NCBI GenBank assembly: GCA_027039465.1
Contig: JALWEA010000656.1
Location: forward strand, 1-19,885
Direction: 5' to 3'
From: Calditrichia bacterium
GTDB lineage: Bacteria > Calditrichota > Calditrichia > Calditrichales > Calditrichaceae
Length of the DNA: 19,885 bases
The notes under the pieces are model-generated. The model worked only from the letters and a program-made list of their open reading frames with translations. It searched no databases and was not told the DNA's origin. Each line of letters starts with the position of its first letter. Within the stretch, counting starts at the first letter, position 1. Positions 7,753 through 15,652 of this stretch are shown here, one piece after another. A program made the translations under genes and the position numbers.

Positions 7753-8853
7753 CTATTCTTGAAATATTTTGTCCTTGGGATAAGCATTCCGAATTTCATA
7801 ATAATAAATCTGAGCCAAAGTATCCAAATCGGCTTCCATTCCACTGCCAATAAAATTAGCATCGACCAATCCTTCGAAGCCCTCTTTCCATTGACGGTAC
7901 TCCGGATTATTCACGTAATTCCGAATAACATACACCAATTTTTTTATCCGACCTTCCGTAAATACAATTTCCAAAAACCGACTTAATATTTTTAAGGTAT
8001 CGGGTTCACCGCTTTCCGTTCTGAATTTTACGGGAACCTTACCCCGCCGCGTTTTCCATTGCTCTTCTTTTAACATCGCGTATCCGCGTTCCACTTCCTT
8101 GCTCGTAAAGATATGAGTTTTAAGCGTCCCGTCTTTCACGGCTTTCAGCAACTTCGGCTTAGCGGTCCTTTTAATTTCAGCCATTAAAAAAGTTCCGATA
8201 TCCGGAAATTCATCTCCGAGGATAGCATCGATTTTAAACGTGGCTCCGGAATCCAAAGTATCAACTTCTTCCAACCCGCCAATGTTAAACGAATCGATTA
8301 AAATCCGATTCAATTTAATCGCAGCCATAATCGTTTTTAAAACCAAAGCGCGCATAAAACCAAGGCTGGCAATTTTTTTATTTGACTCGGCTTCACCAAT
8401 AAAATCGAGGTAAAGATCGGCTAGGGTAAACAATTTCAAATTGTTTGACCTTGCGGCGCGATTGATGATGTCGTCCAATCTGGCACGAATTTTATCCAGG
8501 ACGTAATCATCTAATACCTGAGCCAATGTGGGCTCTGTCAACTTTTCCAGTAATTCTTCAGTCTTTTGGGCATCATCAATCGTGTTTAACGATTTTTCTT
8601 TCCGCAGCTCTTCGCGAAGTATCCGAAAAACTTCAATAGGATTAAAATAAAACGATTTAAATTCCGGTTCGTAGGCAAGATATTTGTAATTTAACAATCG
8701 GGCTAACGTATCTTCCGTTAATTGTCGGGAATTAAAATCAAGAGACTCCGGTCGCTGCAGCGCCATCAAGGAATCCAAATCGATCCGATCAATTATTTCC
8801 GCAGACACATCCTTCTCGTGCCGTTTTTTCTTTTTTGATTTAGGAGATTTCAT
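7753..8853 (-). CDS. Unrecognised 366-residue helical protein
   Basis: I do not recognise this family. The N-terminus is strongly basic (SPKSKKKKRHEKD), with no signal peptide or transmembrane segment, so the protein is probably cytoplasmic. Most of the sequence reads as amphipathic helices. Landmarks are LLNYKYLAYEPEFKSFYFNP (residues about 53-72), a Leu/Glu-rich stretch near 80-110, LADLYLDFIGEAESNKKIASL, an acidic segment LGDEFPDIGTFLMAEIKRT, and a C-terminal aromatic run AQIYYYEIRNAYPKDKIF. No nucleotide-binding or metal-binding motif is evident. It is transcribed alone, divergent from pepT and convergent with the YbgF-like gene. No strong ribosome-binding site precedes the ATG, but the reading frame is long, its composition matches its neighbours, and no competing frame exists, so it is very likely a real gene. 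Confidence 0.85.
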   Translation of the reverse strand: MKSPKSKKKKRHEKDVSAEIIDRIDLDSLMALQRPESLDFNSRQLTEDTLARLLNYKYLAYEPEFKSFYFNPIEVFRILREELRKEKSLNTIDDAQKTEELLEKLTEPTLAQVLDDYVLDKIRARLDDIINRAARSNNLKLFTLADLYLDFIGEAESNKKIASLGFMRALVLKTIMAAIKLNRILIDSFNIGGLEEVDTLDSGATFKIDAILGDEFPDIGTFLMAEIKRTAKPKLLKAVKDGTLKTHIFTSKEVERGYAMLKEEQWKTRRGKVPVKFRTESGEPDTLKILSRFLEIVFTEGRIKKLVYVIRNYVNNPEYRQWKEGFEGLVDANFIGSGMEADLDTLAQIYYYEIRNAYPKDKIFQE

Positions 8854-9099
8854 TCCGTTTTGGCCTCAGGGATTTAGTATTCCCAAATTATTACTTCCAT
8901 TATTTCGGGCAATTTTTTAATTGCATCTTTTAAAATAAAAATTTCCCGCATTCCTATCAAATATGAGCCGAAATTTTCGAGCCGCCAACTTAAAAATTCA
9001 TTTAAAAAATAGCGTTTAAGTTTGGATAGAACATATTTGTTTATTAAATTTTCTGCTTTAAAGAACGCAAAATGTTTATCTAACCGAGTGAGGTGTATT

Positions 9100-10353
9100 A
9101 TGAAACCTATTGATCGTCGTTTGTTTTTAGATCGGTTTTTGACCTACGTTAAATTTGATACCCAGTCCAGTGAGGAATCGAAGACTTATCCTAGTACGGA
9201 AAAACAAAAGGAATTGGGACGTCACTTAGTGAAGGAGCTCAAAGAACTGGGCTTAAAAGATGTGGAAATGGATGAACACGGTTACGTTTTTGCCACGTTG
9301 CCTTCCAATGTGGATTATGAGGTGCCTGTGATTGGGCTCATCTCTCACATGGACACATCGCCCGAAGTAAGCGGAGCCAATGTGAATCCGGTTATTCACA
9401 AAAATTATCAGGGTGAAGACATTGTTTTGCCGAATGATCCGGAGCAGGTGATTAAATTCGATCAAAATCCGGAACTGAAACATTGCATCGGTAAGGACAT
9501 TATTACCACCGACGGCACGACGCTGTTGGGTGCCGACGATAAAGCGGGTATTGCCGAAATCATGGGCACCTTGCAATATTTGATCGAAAATCCTGAAATC
9601 AAGCACGGCACGATTCGCGTGGCCTTTACCGTTGACGAAGAAGTGGGCACGGGTACCAAATATTTCGACGTCAAAAAATTCGGCGCAGATTATGCCTACA
9701 CGATTGACGGCGAATCGCTGGGTGAAATCGAAGATGAAACCTTTTGCGCGGATACGGCTTATGTGACCATTAAGGGCGTTAATGTGCATCCTGGCTATGC
9801 CAAAGGCAAAATGATTAACGGCATTAAAATCGGCGCCGAACTGATCGAACGCTTGCCCAAAGACCGCATGTCTCCGGAGACGACCGAAGGCCGCGAAGGC
9901 TATTTGCATCCGCATGCTTTCAAGGGCTCCGTGGAGCTTACGGAAATCACCTTTTTGGTACGCGATTTCACCGTTGAAGGCTTGGAAGAAAAGGAAAAGT
10001 TTTTGCAGGAACTGTGTGACGAATTGGGCAAGAAATACGCTCCGGCCACCGTGGAATTGAAGATCGAAGAATCGTACCGCAATATGAAATACAAAATCGA
10101 TGAAGATCCCAAAGTGGTTGAATATGCCATCGAAGCGGTTAAACGCGCGGGCATTGAACCGAGACACAGTTTGATCCGCGGCGGTACGGACGGTTCCCGG
10201 TTGTCGTTTATGGGATTGTTAACTCCGAACATTTTTACGGGCGGCCATAATTTCCACAGCAAAAAAGAATGGATTTGCATTTACGACATGGAAAAAGCCG
10301 TGGAAACATTGGTTAACCTAGTACAAATTTGGGCGGAAAAAAGCAAAAAATAA
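9100..10353 (+). CDS. pepT: Peptidase T (tripeptide aminopeptidase, M20B)
   Basis: PepT is a cytoplasmic di-zinc aminopeptidase that removes the N-terminal residue of tripeptides. The 417-residue product is close to the usual length of about 410. Visible metal and catalytic residues are H83 and D85 in LISHMDTSPE, D146 in GADDKAGIAE, the catalytic E180 with E181 in TVDEEVGTGTKYFD, D203 in TIDGESLGEIED, and H386 in TGGHNFHSKKEW. HPGYAKGKMINGIKIGAEL marks the lid/dimerisation domain, and IRGGTDGSRLSFMGLLTPN is the substrate-binding loop. The frame is open from 9022, but the ATG at 9100 has GAGTGAGGTG in front and begins MKPIDRRLFLDRF, the normal family N-terminus. The gene is monocistronic with a strong terminator 8 bases after its stop. 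Confidence 0.96.
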   Translation: MKPIDRRLFLDRFLTYVKFDTQSSEESKTYPSTEKQKELGRHLVKELKELGLKDVEMDEHGYVFATLPSNVDYEVPVIGLISHMDTSPEVSGANVNPVIHKNYQGEDIVLPNDPEQVIKFDQNPELKHCIGKDIITTDGTTLLGADDKAGIAEIMGTLQYLIENPEIKHGTIRVAFTVDEEVGTGTKYFDVKKFGADYAYTIDGESLGEIEDETFCADTAYVTIKGVNVHPGYAKGKMINGIKIGAELIERLPKDRMSPETTEGREGYLHPHAFKGSVELTEITFLVRDFTVEGLEEKEKFLQELCDELGKKYAPATVELKIEESYRNMKYKIDEDPKVVEYAIEAVKRAGIEPRHSLIRGGTDGSRLSFMGLLTPNIFTGGHNFHSKKEWICIYDMEKAVETLVNLVQIWAEKSKK

Positions 10354-10360
10354 TGCCTTT

Positions 10361-10389
10361 AAAGTGCTCTCCCTCGGAGAGCACTTTTT
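10361..10389 (+). terminator. Intrinsic terminator of pepT
   Basis: AAAGTGCTCTCC (10361-10372) pairs perfectly with GGAGAGCACTTT (10376-10387) around a CTC loop, and the T-run continues to 10389. This is a textbook rho-independent terminator just after the pepT stop. Confidence 0.93.
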
Positions 10390-10437
10390 ATAAACATCGG
10401 ACTATTTGATAATCAATTTAATTAAAAGGCAAGAATC

Positions 10438-10785
10438 ATGTATCCCAAAGAAATAGAGTTGCTCTCGGATAAGGTTGTGCAAATTATTTGGGACGACGGG
10501 CACGAAAGCATTTATTTTGCCGATCACCTGCGCATTCATTGTCCCTGCGCTTCCTGCGAAAAAATCCGTAATGAAGGCGAAGATTCATGGGCGTACAAAA
10601 CTTTCGTCAAGCAGGCAAAGGATGTCACTTTTAACTCGTGGCAAATGATCGGCCGCTATGCCATCATGTTCACCTTTAGCGACGGACATAATTTGGGCAT
10701 GTACCAATTTGACGAATTGCGCAAGCTGTGCCAATGTGATATTTGCAGGAACGATATTGTGCGCATTCAAGGGCCGTTACGATAA
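10438..10785 (+). CDS. DUF971 / GBBH-like N-terminal domain protein
   Basis: A small cytoplasmic protein of 115 residues made almost wholly of the DUF971 domain, which is shared with the N-terminal part of gamma-butyrobetaine hydroxylase. The pattern is visible in IIWDDGHESIYFADHLRIHC, typical of the family's 'W.DG....P...LR..C' opening, and in IGRYAIMFTFSDGHNLGMYQ, the 'vG.Yal.i.wsDGH..GiY' core. Cysteines occur in two groups, CPCASC (residues 25-30) and CQCDIC near the C-terminus, which could bind a metal. In some bacteria DUF971 proteins are linked to iron-sulphur cluster handling or to Mrp/ApbC proteins; nothing in the neighbourhood confirms that here. A weak AAGGCA precedes the ATG. It lies between the pepT terminator and a tRNA gene. 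Confidence 0.9.
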   Translation: MYPKEIELLSDKVVQIIWDDGHESIYFADHLRIHCPCASCEKIRNEGEDSWAYKTFVKQAKDVTFNSWQMIGRYAIMFTFSDGHNLGMYQFDELRKLCQCDICRNDIVRIQGPLR

Positions 10786-10835
10786 GGTTGATTTCCGCTT
10801 ATTTTTATCTTAAATTTGCAATTCTTGAAATCAAG

Positions 10836-10908
10836 GCCACCGTAGCTCAGCTGGTAGAGCAACTGATTCGTAATCAGTGGGTCGCAGGTTCAACTCCTGT
10901 CGGTGGCT
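10836..10908 (+). tRNA. tRNA-Thr (anticodon CGU)
   Basis: A full cloverleaf of 73 bases. The acceptor GCCACCG pairs with CGGTGGC and is followed by discriminator T. The D-stem is GCTC/GAGC. The anticodon stem ACTGA/TCAGT encloses TTCGTAA with CGT at 10869-10871. The T-arm GCAGG/CCTGT has loop TTCAACT. The CCA end is not encoded. The anticodon reads ACG (threonine). Confidence 0.97.
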
Positions 10909-10920
10909 CCGCGAAGACGA

Positions 10921-10956
10921 AGAGGCAAGGAAAAATTCCTTGCCTTTTTGTTTTTT
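10921..10956 (+). terminator. Intrinsic terminator after tRNA-Thr
   Basis: AGGCAAGGAA (10923-10932) pairs with TTCCTTGCCT (10936-10945) around an AAA loop. It is followed by TTTTTGTTTTTT to 10956. It lies 14 bases after the tRNA and before the convergent lipoprotein gene. Confidence 0.93.
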
Positions 10957-10969
10957 CATGGTCTTTACT

Positions 10970-11515
10970 TCAATGACCAACGGGCACTTTTAAATGTTTA
11001 CCATTGTCCGTTTTGCCCTGAGGGATTCGCTCCGTCTTTGATTTAATCCGATATTTGATTTTACTTCCGATAATTCCGCCGATAATTGCCCCGGTTAGTA
11101 GACCACCGGCTCCGGCTGCAGCGACCAAATAACCGGCCATGTCATTATCTTTGTCAACATAAAGGCAACCGCCGACAATTCCGCCCAAAAATCCGAAAAG
11201 CGAACCGTCAAAAACACCCACCCAATGATCTTTGAAATCAATACTCCGTATCTCGGAAAGACCGACCATTTGGATATTTTCGGATTTCGCGGGTTTAAAT
11301 TGCAACGAATCGTTGGGCAAGACCGTTAATTTCTTTACGCGGATGATCTTCCCCGAATTAAATTTCAGCGAACCTTCTTTGGTTTTCCCAAGATAATTTA
11401 GCTCGTTTATCGCGCGTGAATCGACATTTTGCCGCAGCAAAAATTTATTTCGGGTACAGGCGCTTAGCAGGAAAATTAGCAATAAATACTTGATTATTAG
11501 TGCATGTGGTCTCAA
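10970..11515 (-). CDS. Lipoprotein with glycine-zipper segment, TTG start
   Basis: A 181-residue protein of unassigned function. Residues 1-20 are a hydrophobic signal peptide ending LLSAC, a good lipobox with Cys20, so it is probably membrane-anchored on the periplasmic side. Residues about 22-95 are polar and beta-like (SLKFNSGKIIRVKKLTVLPN). Two Gly-rich hydrophobic stretches follow, GSLFGFLGGIVGGCLYV and AAAGAGGLLTGAIIGGIIGS, with repeated GxxxG spacing as in glycine-zipper proteins that insert into or oligomerise at membranes. A basic tail ends the protein. The start is TTG at 11515: AAAGGAGGAATAATATT lies directly upstream and no in-frame ATG precedes the lipobox. It is separate from the restriction operon and convergent with the tRNA gene. 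Confidence 0.8.
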   Translation of the reverse strand: MRPHALIIKYLLLIFLLSACTRNKFLLRQNVDSRAINELNYLGKTKEGSLKFNSGKIIRVKKLTVLPNDSLQFKPAKSENIQMVGLSEIRSIDFKDHWVGVFDGSLFGFLGGIVGGCLYVDKDNDMAGYLVAAAGAGGLLTGAIIGGIIGSKIKYRIKSKTERIPQGKTDNGKHLKVPVGH

Positions 11516-11634
11516 AATATTATTCCTCCTTTGAAACGAAAATTCATTATCGATGTTTATTTATTGACAACTATCGTTAAACCGAATTTGATAACTTTTA
11601 GCAATCCAAAAGAACAAATAACGCCCATTGTTTT

Positions 11635-14600
11635 TTAGGCAGCCGATTCATTTCCCCCCCGCGTTAACTCATTGGCGATAAGTTCAGCTTGTTTTAAAAC
11701 CGTCTCTGTGGCCAGCTTTTGCATATCCGGCGGGTAGCCATATTGCCGCAAAGTTCTTTTAACGATTACCTTCAGTTTGGCTCGTACGCTTTCTTTAATT
11801 GTCCAGTCGATGGAGGCATTCTTTTTAACTTTTTCAAAAAGGACAACAGCCAATTCCCGCAATTTTTCTTTGCCCATTACTTCCCGTGCGCTTTTGTTGT
11901 TGGCAATAGCCGTGTAAAAAGCATATTCAAATGTTGAAAGGCCCATCTCCTGCGGTTCTTTGTCCATTTCCTGAATTTCTTTACCTAATTTAATCAATTC
12001 TTCAATAAACTCGGCAGCGGTAATAATTTTATTGTGGTATTTTTTAATGGCATTTTCCAGCATTTCCATCAAAGTCTTGCTTTGCACCAAATTGGTTTTG
12101 GCGCGTGCTTTTATTTCATCGTTCAGGAGTTTTTTGAGAACTTCCATGGCGATGTTTTTGTGCTTCATTCCTTTAACTTCCAAAAGGAACTCTTCAGAAA
12201 GAATGGAAATGTCCGGTTTTTTAATGCCGGCGGCGTCAAACACATCAATCACTTTGTCTGTAACCAACGCTTTGTCAATGACCTGCCTGATGGCTGTTTC
12301 CAGTTCTTCATCGGTCTTGCCAGGGCCTGGCGTTTCAAATTTCACCAGTCGCGCTTTGACGGCCTGAAAGAAAGCCACTTCATCTTTGACATCCATCGCC
12401 TGCTCATGCGGAATGGCAATGGCAAATGCTTTTGATAAGGCGGTTACTTCATCAATAAATCGTTTCTTACCATTTTCCAAACCGAGAATGTGTTCTTCGG
12501 CAGCCAAGATAATCGATAGTTTTTGCGACGTGTCCGCAGTAAAATATTCTTCATATTCGAAGCCGTGAAACATGGCCGAAACTACTTCCAGTTTTTCCAA
12601 CATTAAATTTACGGCCTTTTCCTGCGTAATGGTCGGGTCACCCCGCCCGCCGCTTTCGGAATAAAATGACAGCGCTTTTTTCAAATCCGAAGCAATGCCC
12701 AAATAATCAACGATTAAACCGCCCGGCTTATCCTTGTAAACCCGATTTACGCGAGCAATGGCTTGCATTAAATTGTGCCCTTGCATCGGTTTGTCGATAT
12801 AAAGCGTGTGCAAGCAAGGAACGTCAAAACCGGTCAACCACATATCGCGCACAATGACAAGTTTTAGCTCATCCTTAGGGTCTTTCATGCGTTCGGCCAA
12901 CGCACGGCGTTGTTCTTTGGTCGTATGATGTTTTGCCAGTTTCGGTCCATCGGAAGATAATGCCGTAAACACCACTTTAATCACGCCTTTGCTCAAATCA
13001 TCGCTGTGCCAATGAGGACGCAGTTTAATGATTTCATCATACAACTCCACGGCAATACGGCGCGACATGGCAACAATCATTCCTTTACCTTCAAACACTT
13101 CCTGACGGGCTTCAAAGTGAGAGACAATATCTTTGGCAATGCGCTTGATGCGATCCTTACTGCCGACCAGCGCCTCCAACTGCGTCCATTTGGCTTTGGC
13201 TTTTTGGGTTTCGCTGAGATCGTCTTCTTTAAGTTCTTCGTCCAGTTCTTTTACCAGCCGTTTCCCTTCTTCACTTAAATGGATTTTAGCCAAACGACTT
13301 TCGTAATAAATACGTACCGTTGCACCGTCTTCAACCGCCTGAGCAATATCATAAATATCGATGTAGTTGCCGAAAACGGCAGGTGTGTTTTTATCGGTTT
13401 TTTCGATGGGCGTTCCGGTAAAGCCCAGATAGGTAGCGTTCGGTAAAGCATCGCGCAAATATTTGGCAAATCCGTACACCGTCTTTTTACCAACGATTCG
13501 GCCATTGTCATCTTTGGCGTCTATGGTCTTAGCCTTAAATCCGTATTGCGTACGATGCGCCTCGTCGGCAATAACCACAATATTTCTGCGCGGCGATAGT
13601 TGTTCGTAAATATTGCCCTCGTCCGGTTGAAATTTTTGAATGGTGGTAAATACAATGCCGCCGGATTCGACCTTTAACAGTTCTTTTAAATGCTCGCGAC
13701 TTTGCGCCTGGACCGGAGCCTGACGCAACAACTGCTTGCAAGCGGCAAAGGTATCAAAAAGCTGATCGTCCAGATCGTTGCGATCGGTAATGACCACAAT
13801 GGTGGGATTCCGCATTTTAAGAACAATTTTTCCGGCGTAAAAAACCATGGAAAGCGATTTGCCGCTGCCTTGCGTGTGCCAGACCACACCGCCTTTACGA
13901 TCGCCGACCGGTTGCGATTTAACACCAGGCACTCCATAGCTCTCCGGCGATTCGCGCACGAACAAAGTGGAATCTTCTTTAAATCCTGCTGCCCGAAGGG
14001 TGGATTCAACTGCCCGATTCACGGCGTAATATTGATGATAGGCGGCCAGCTTTTTAACGGTTTCAATGGTGGTAAGACCGGTCTTTAAATCTTCTTTTTT
14101 GGTCTTTTCAAAGACGATAAAATGGCGAATGAGATCCAGTAAAGTCTCTTTGTTGAGCATGCCTTTGATCAGCGTTTCCAACTGCCCGATCAGCGGAGAA
14201 GCTTCTTTTTTACCATCCTCTGTTTTCCAGGCCATAAATCGGCTGTAGCCTGAAGAAATGGTACCGGCGCGCGCTTCCAAACCATCGGAAATGACGCAAA
14301 AACCGTTGTAGGTAAACAGCGACGGAATGGCGTTTTTGTAAGTTTGAATTTGTTTAAATGCCGATTTTACGGTGGCGTTTTCGTCCGCCGGATTTTTTAA
14401 TTCCATAACCACCAACGGCAACCCGTTGACAAACAGAATAATGTCAGGGCGTTTGTTGATATTGTTTTCAATGACCGTGAACTGGTTGCAGACCACAAAA
14501 TCATTATTATCGGGATTTTCAAAATCTACCGGCCAAACCAGATCGCCGCGCTCTTTACCGTCCTTTTGGTAACTGACCTTTACGCCTTCGGTTAGCATAC

Positions 14601-14871
14601 GGTGGAAGGTTTCGTTATTGGTAATCAGTTCAGGGGAATGGATGCGCTGAATTTGTTTGATAGCGTCTTCAATGGCTGAAGCCGGCACCGTGGGATTGAT
14701 ACGCCGCAGAGCAGTTTGCAGCCGATCCAATAATAAGACATCCTCAAATGTGCTGCGTTCCGGTCGTTGACCATCGGGGGCAATATCCGGTCCGGATAGA
14801 TAATGATATCCCAAAGATTCCAATAATTCAAGGGCCAGGGCCTCGATATCCGATTCGGTTATTTTATTCAT
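11635..14871 (-). CDS. hsdR: Type I restriction enzyme, R (motor/nuclease) subunit
   Basis: HsdR is the ATP-driven translocase and endonuclease of the Type I complex R2M2S, cutting DNA whose target is unmethylated. The 1,078-residue protein is full length. The N-terminal PD-(D/E)XK nuclease shows RPDIILFVNG (D143), VVMELKNP (E157, K159) and QIQTYKN (174-180). The motor domains show HTQGSGKS (Walker A, 332-339), ADEAHRTQYG (DEAH at 436-439), LGFTGTPIE (482-490) and the helicase motif VI QAIARVNR. A helical C-terminal region (from about 780) carries LSTFEYAFYTAIANNKSA and VIVKRTLRQYGYPPD, as in DUF3387-type tails. It is the last gene of the operon. Its ATG overlaps the transposase stop by eight bases, so its translation may depend on that gene being translated. 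I saw no frameshift or missing catalytic residue. Confidence 0.97.
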   Translation of the reverse strand: MNKITESDIEALALELLESLGYHYLSGPDIAPDGQRPERSTFEDVLLLDRLQTALRRINPTVPASAIEDAIKQIQRIHSPELITNNETFHRMLTEGVKVSYQKDGKERGDLVWPVDFENPDNNDFVVCNQFTVIENNINKRPDIILFVNGLPLVVMELKNPADENATVKSAFKQIQTYKNAIPSLFTYNGFCVISDGLEARAGTISSGYSRFMAWKTEDGKKEASPLIGQLETLIKGMLNKETLLDLIRHFIVFEKTKKEDLKTGLTTIETVKKLAAYHQYYAVNRAVESTLRAAGFKEDSTLFVRESPESYGVPGVKSQPVGDRKGGVVWHTQGSGKSLSMVFYAGKIVLKMRNPTIVVITDRNDLDDQLFDTFAACKQLLRQAPVQAQSREHLKELLKVESGGIVFTTIQKFQPDEGNIYEQLSPRRNIVVIADEAHRTQYGFKAKTIDAKDDNGRIVGKKTVYGFAKYLRDALPNATYLGFTGTPIEKTDKNTPAVFGNYIDIYDIAQAVEDGATVRIYYESRLAKIHLSEEGKRLVKELDEELKEDDLSETQKAKAKWTQLEALVGSKDRIKRIAKDIVSHFEARQEVFEGKGMIVAMSRRIAVELYDEIIKLRPHWHSDDLSKGVIKVVFTALSSDGPKLAKHHTTKEQRRALAERMKDPKDELKLVIVRDMWLTGFDVPCLHTLYIDKPMQGHNLMQAIARVNRVYKDKPGGLIVDYLGIASDLKKALSFYSESGGRGDPTITQEKAVNLMLEKLEVVSAMFHGFEYEEYFTADTSQKLSIILAAEEHILGLENGKKRFIDEVTALSKAFAIAIPHEQAMDVKDEVAFFQAVKARLVKFETPGPGKTDEELETAIRQVIDKALVTDKVIDVFDAAGIKKPDISILSEEFLLEVKGMKHKNIAMEVLKKLLNDEIKARAKTNLVQSKTLMEMLENAIKKYHNKIITAAEFIEELIKLGKEIQEMDKEPQEMGLSTFEYAFYTAIANNKSAREVMGKEKLRELAVVLFEKVKKNASIDWTIKESVRAKLKVIVKRTLRQYGYPPDMQKLATETVLKQAELIANELTRGGNESAA

Positions 14872-15652
14872 AAAATCTGTCTTCCCGCCAATTCAAAGGG
14901 TTATTAATAATATACCGCGAAATTCGCAAATACGATTTTTCATTGCGAATGATATGATCGTAAAAACGTTCCTGCCAGGCAAAATCAAATCCCAATCGAT
15001 GGGCATGTTTGGAAACCGCCGATTTATACGAACCAATGATGGACGAAACAGTATTTTCCCCCTGATTTTGGAATCGTTGTTGTCCGATGGTTGTGGGCGG
15101 CGGTTGGTCGGACGGTTGCGATGGTTTTGATTGCGACGGTTGTGGTGGTTGTGATTGTTGCGTTTGTGGTGATTGTGGTGATTGTGGTGATTGTGGTGAT
15201 TGTGGTGATTGTAGAGACAAGGCATGCCTTGTCTCTACGTTTCCATCAACGTTTCCATCAACGTTTCCACCGACGTTTCCATTAATGTTTCCATTGACAT
15301 TACCGTTAACGTCATTGTAATCATTAACGTTGTCGTTTTCATTATTGCCATTTGCGTCGTTGTCGTTATCATTCACGTTGTGCAAAATCAAAATACCGTG
15401 GACGTGGTTGGGCATAACCACAAACGCGCCTAATTCCACATTGTGCGCGTGATTTTTAATTTCGTACCAAAACACATCGGCTAAAACGCCAATGTGCGAC
15501 AAATGCATTCGGCCATGGCTAATATCACCGAAATATTTAACCCGGTTTTTGGTGCAGATGGTGATAAAATAGGCGCCGGCCCAACCGTAATTCCAATTTT
15601 GCAGCCGCGTGGAAGGGATGCGGTATTTGTTGCGAAATTTTTCGGTGGTCAT
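14864..15652 (-). CDS. IS200-like / REP-associated tyrosine transposase (RAYT) within the hsd operon
   Basis: A 262-residue HUH-superfamily Y1 transposase. The core is recognisable: WAGAYFITICTKNRVKYFG (24-42), HVHGILIL with the HxH metal-binding pair at H83 and H85, and a C-terminal block ENTVSSIIGSYKSAVSKHAH (199-218), FAWQERFYDHIIRNEKSYLR (224-243), ISRYIINNPLNW (244-255). The nucleophile is probably Y241, less likely Y247. Between them, residues 92-187 are low complexity: Asn/Asp-rich, then (DGNV)n, then VETRHALSLQ encoded by a palindrome, then (SPQ)n and Gln/Pro-rich. This linker is unusually long. The ATG overlaps the hsdS stop by four bases (ATGA) and the stop overlaps the hsdR start by eight, so it is built into the operon. 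No flanking insertion-sequence ends or target duplications are evident. Members of this family can be immobile, single-copy genes that act on REP palindromes. Function in the restriction system is unknown. Confidence 0.9.
   Translation of the reverse strand: MTTEKFRNKYRIPSTRLQNWNYGWAGAYFITICTKNRVKYFGDISHGRMHLSHIGVLADVFWYEIKNHAHNVELGAFVVMPNHVHGILILHNVNDNDNDANGNNENDNVNDYNDVNGNVNGNINGNVGGNVDGNVDGNVETRHALSLQSPQSPQSPQSPQSPQTQQSQPPQPSQSKPSQPSDQPPPTTIGQQRFQNQGENTVSSIIGSYKSAVSKHAHRLGFDFAWQERFYDHIIRNEKSYLRISRYIINNPLNWREDRFYE
15165..15209. repeat. Tandem array, five exact 9-base units, in frame in the transposase gene
   Basis: Five perfect copies of TGTGGTGAT run head to tail and end two bases before the 28-base palindrome. 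On the coding (minus) strand they encode repeated Ser-Pro-Gln. Imperfect related units continue to about 15,120. A unit of nine bases means copy-number changes keep the reading frame. Confidence 0.95.
15211..15238. repeat. REP-like perfect 28-base palindrome inside the transposase coding sequence
   Basis: The sequence is its own reverse complement over all 28 bases. The left arm is GTAGAGACAAGGCA (15211-15224) and the right arm its exact complement (15225-15238). Both strands therefore start with GTAG, the kind of tetranucleotide that precedes REP hairpins recognised by RAYTs. On the coding strand it reads VETRHALSL (residues 139-147), with no stop. A diverged copy lies at 15692-15720. Confidence 0.9.
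15237..15308. repeat. Tandem array of 12-base units, in frame in the transposase gene
   Basis: Six units starting ACGTTTCCATCA, the first two identical and the others progressively diverged, begin in the last two bases of the 28-base palindrome. On the coding strand they give repeated Asp/Asn-Gly-Asn-Val. The unit is a multiple of three, so gain or loss keeps the frame. Confidence 0.85.

Noticed and set aside
9022..9050. Promoter for pepT (TTGGAT-N17-TAAATT)
   Set aside because: Spacing is right but both hexamers are poor matches (3 and 4 of 6), which is expected by chance in this AT-rich leader.
8874..9080. Long stop-free minus-strand frame upstream of the unknown gene, ending MREIFILKDAIKKLPE...WEY
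   Set aside because: Only 25 codons follow its sole ATG (8951), the upstream part lacks a usable start and runs antisense into the pepT leader, and AT-rich DNA often yields such peptides. A protein search with the stop-free frame would settle it.
9253..10167. 304-residue ORF antisense to pepT
   Set aside because: It is the shadow of the pepT reading frame, with a Phe/His/Arg-rich composition typical of antisense frames and no family resemblance.
15165..15308. Possible CRISPR array (regular repeats)
   Set aside because: Units are 9 and 12 bases, directly abutting with no unique spacers, and they encode in-frame low-complexity protein.
15087..15433. Cys/Gly-rich and Val/Ile-rich plus-strand ORFs across the repeat arrays
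   Set aside because: They are translations of the 9- and 12-base tandem repeats on the non-coding strand of the transposase gene.
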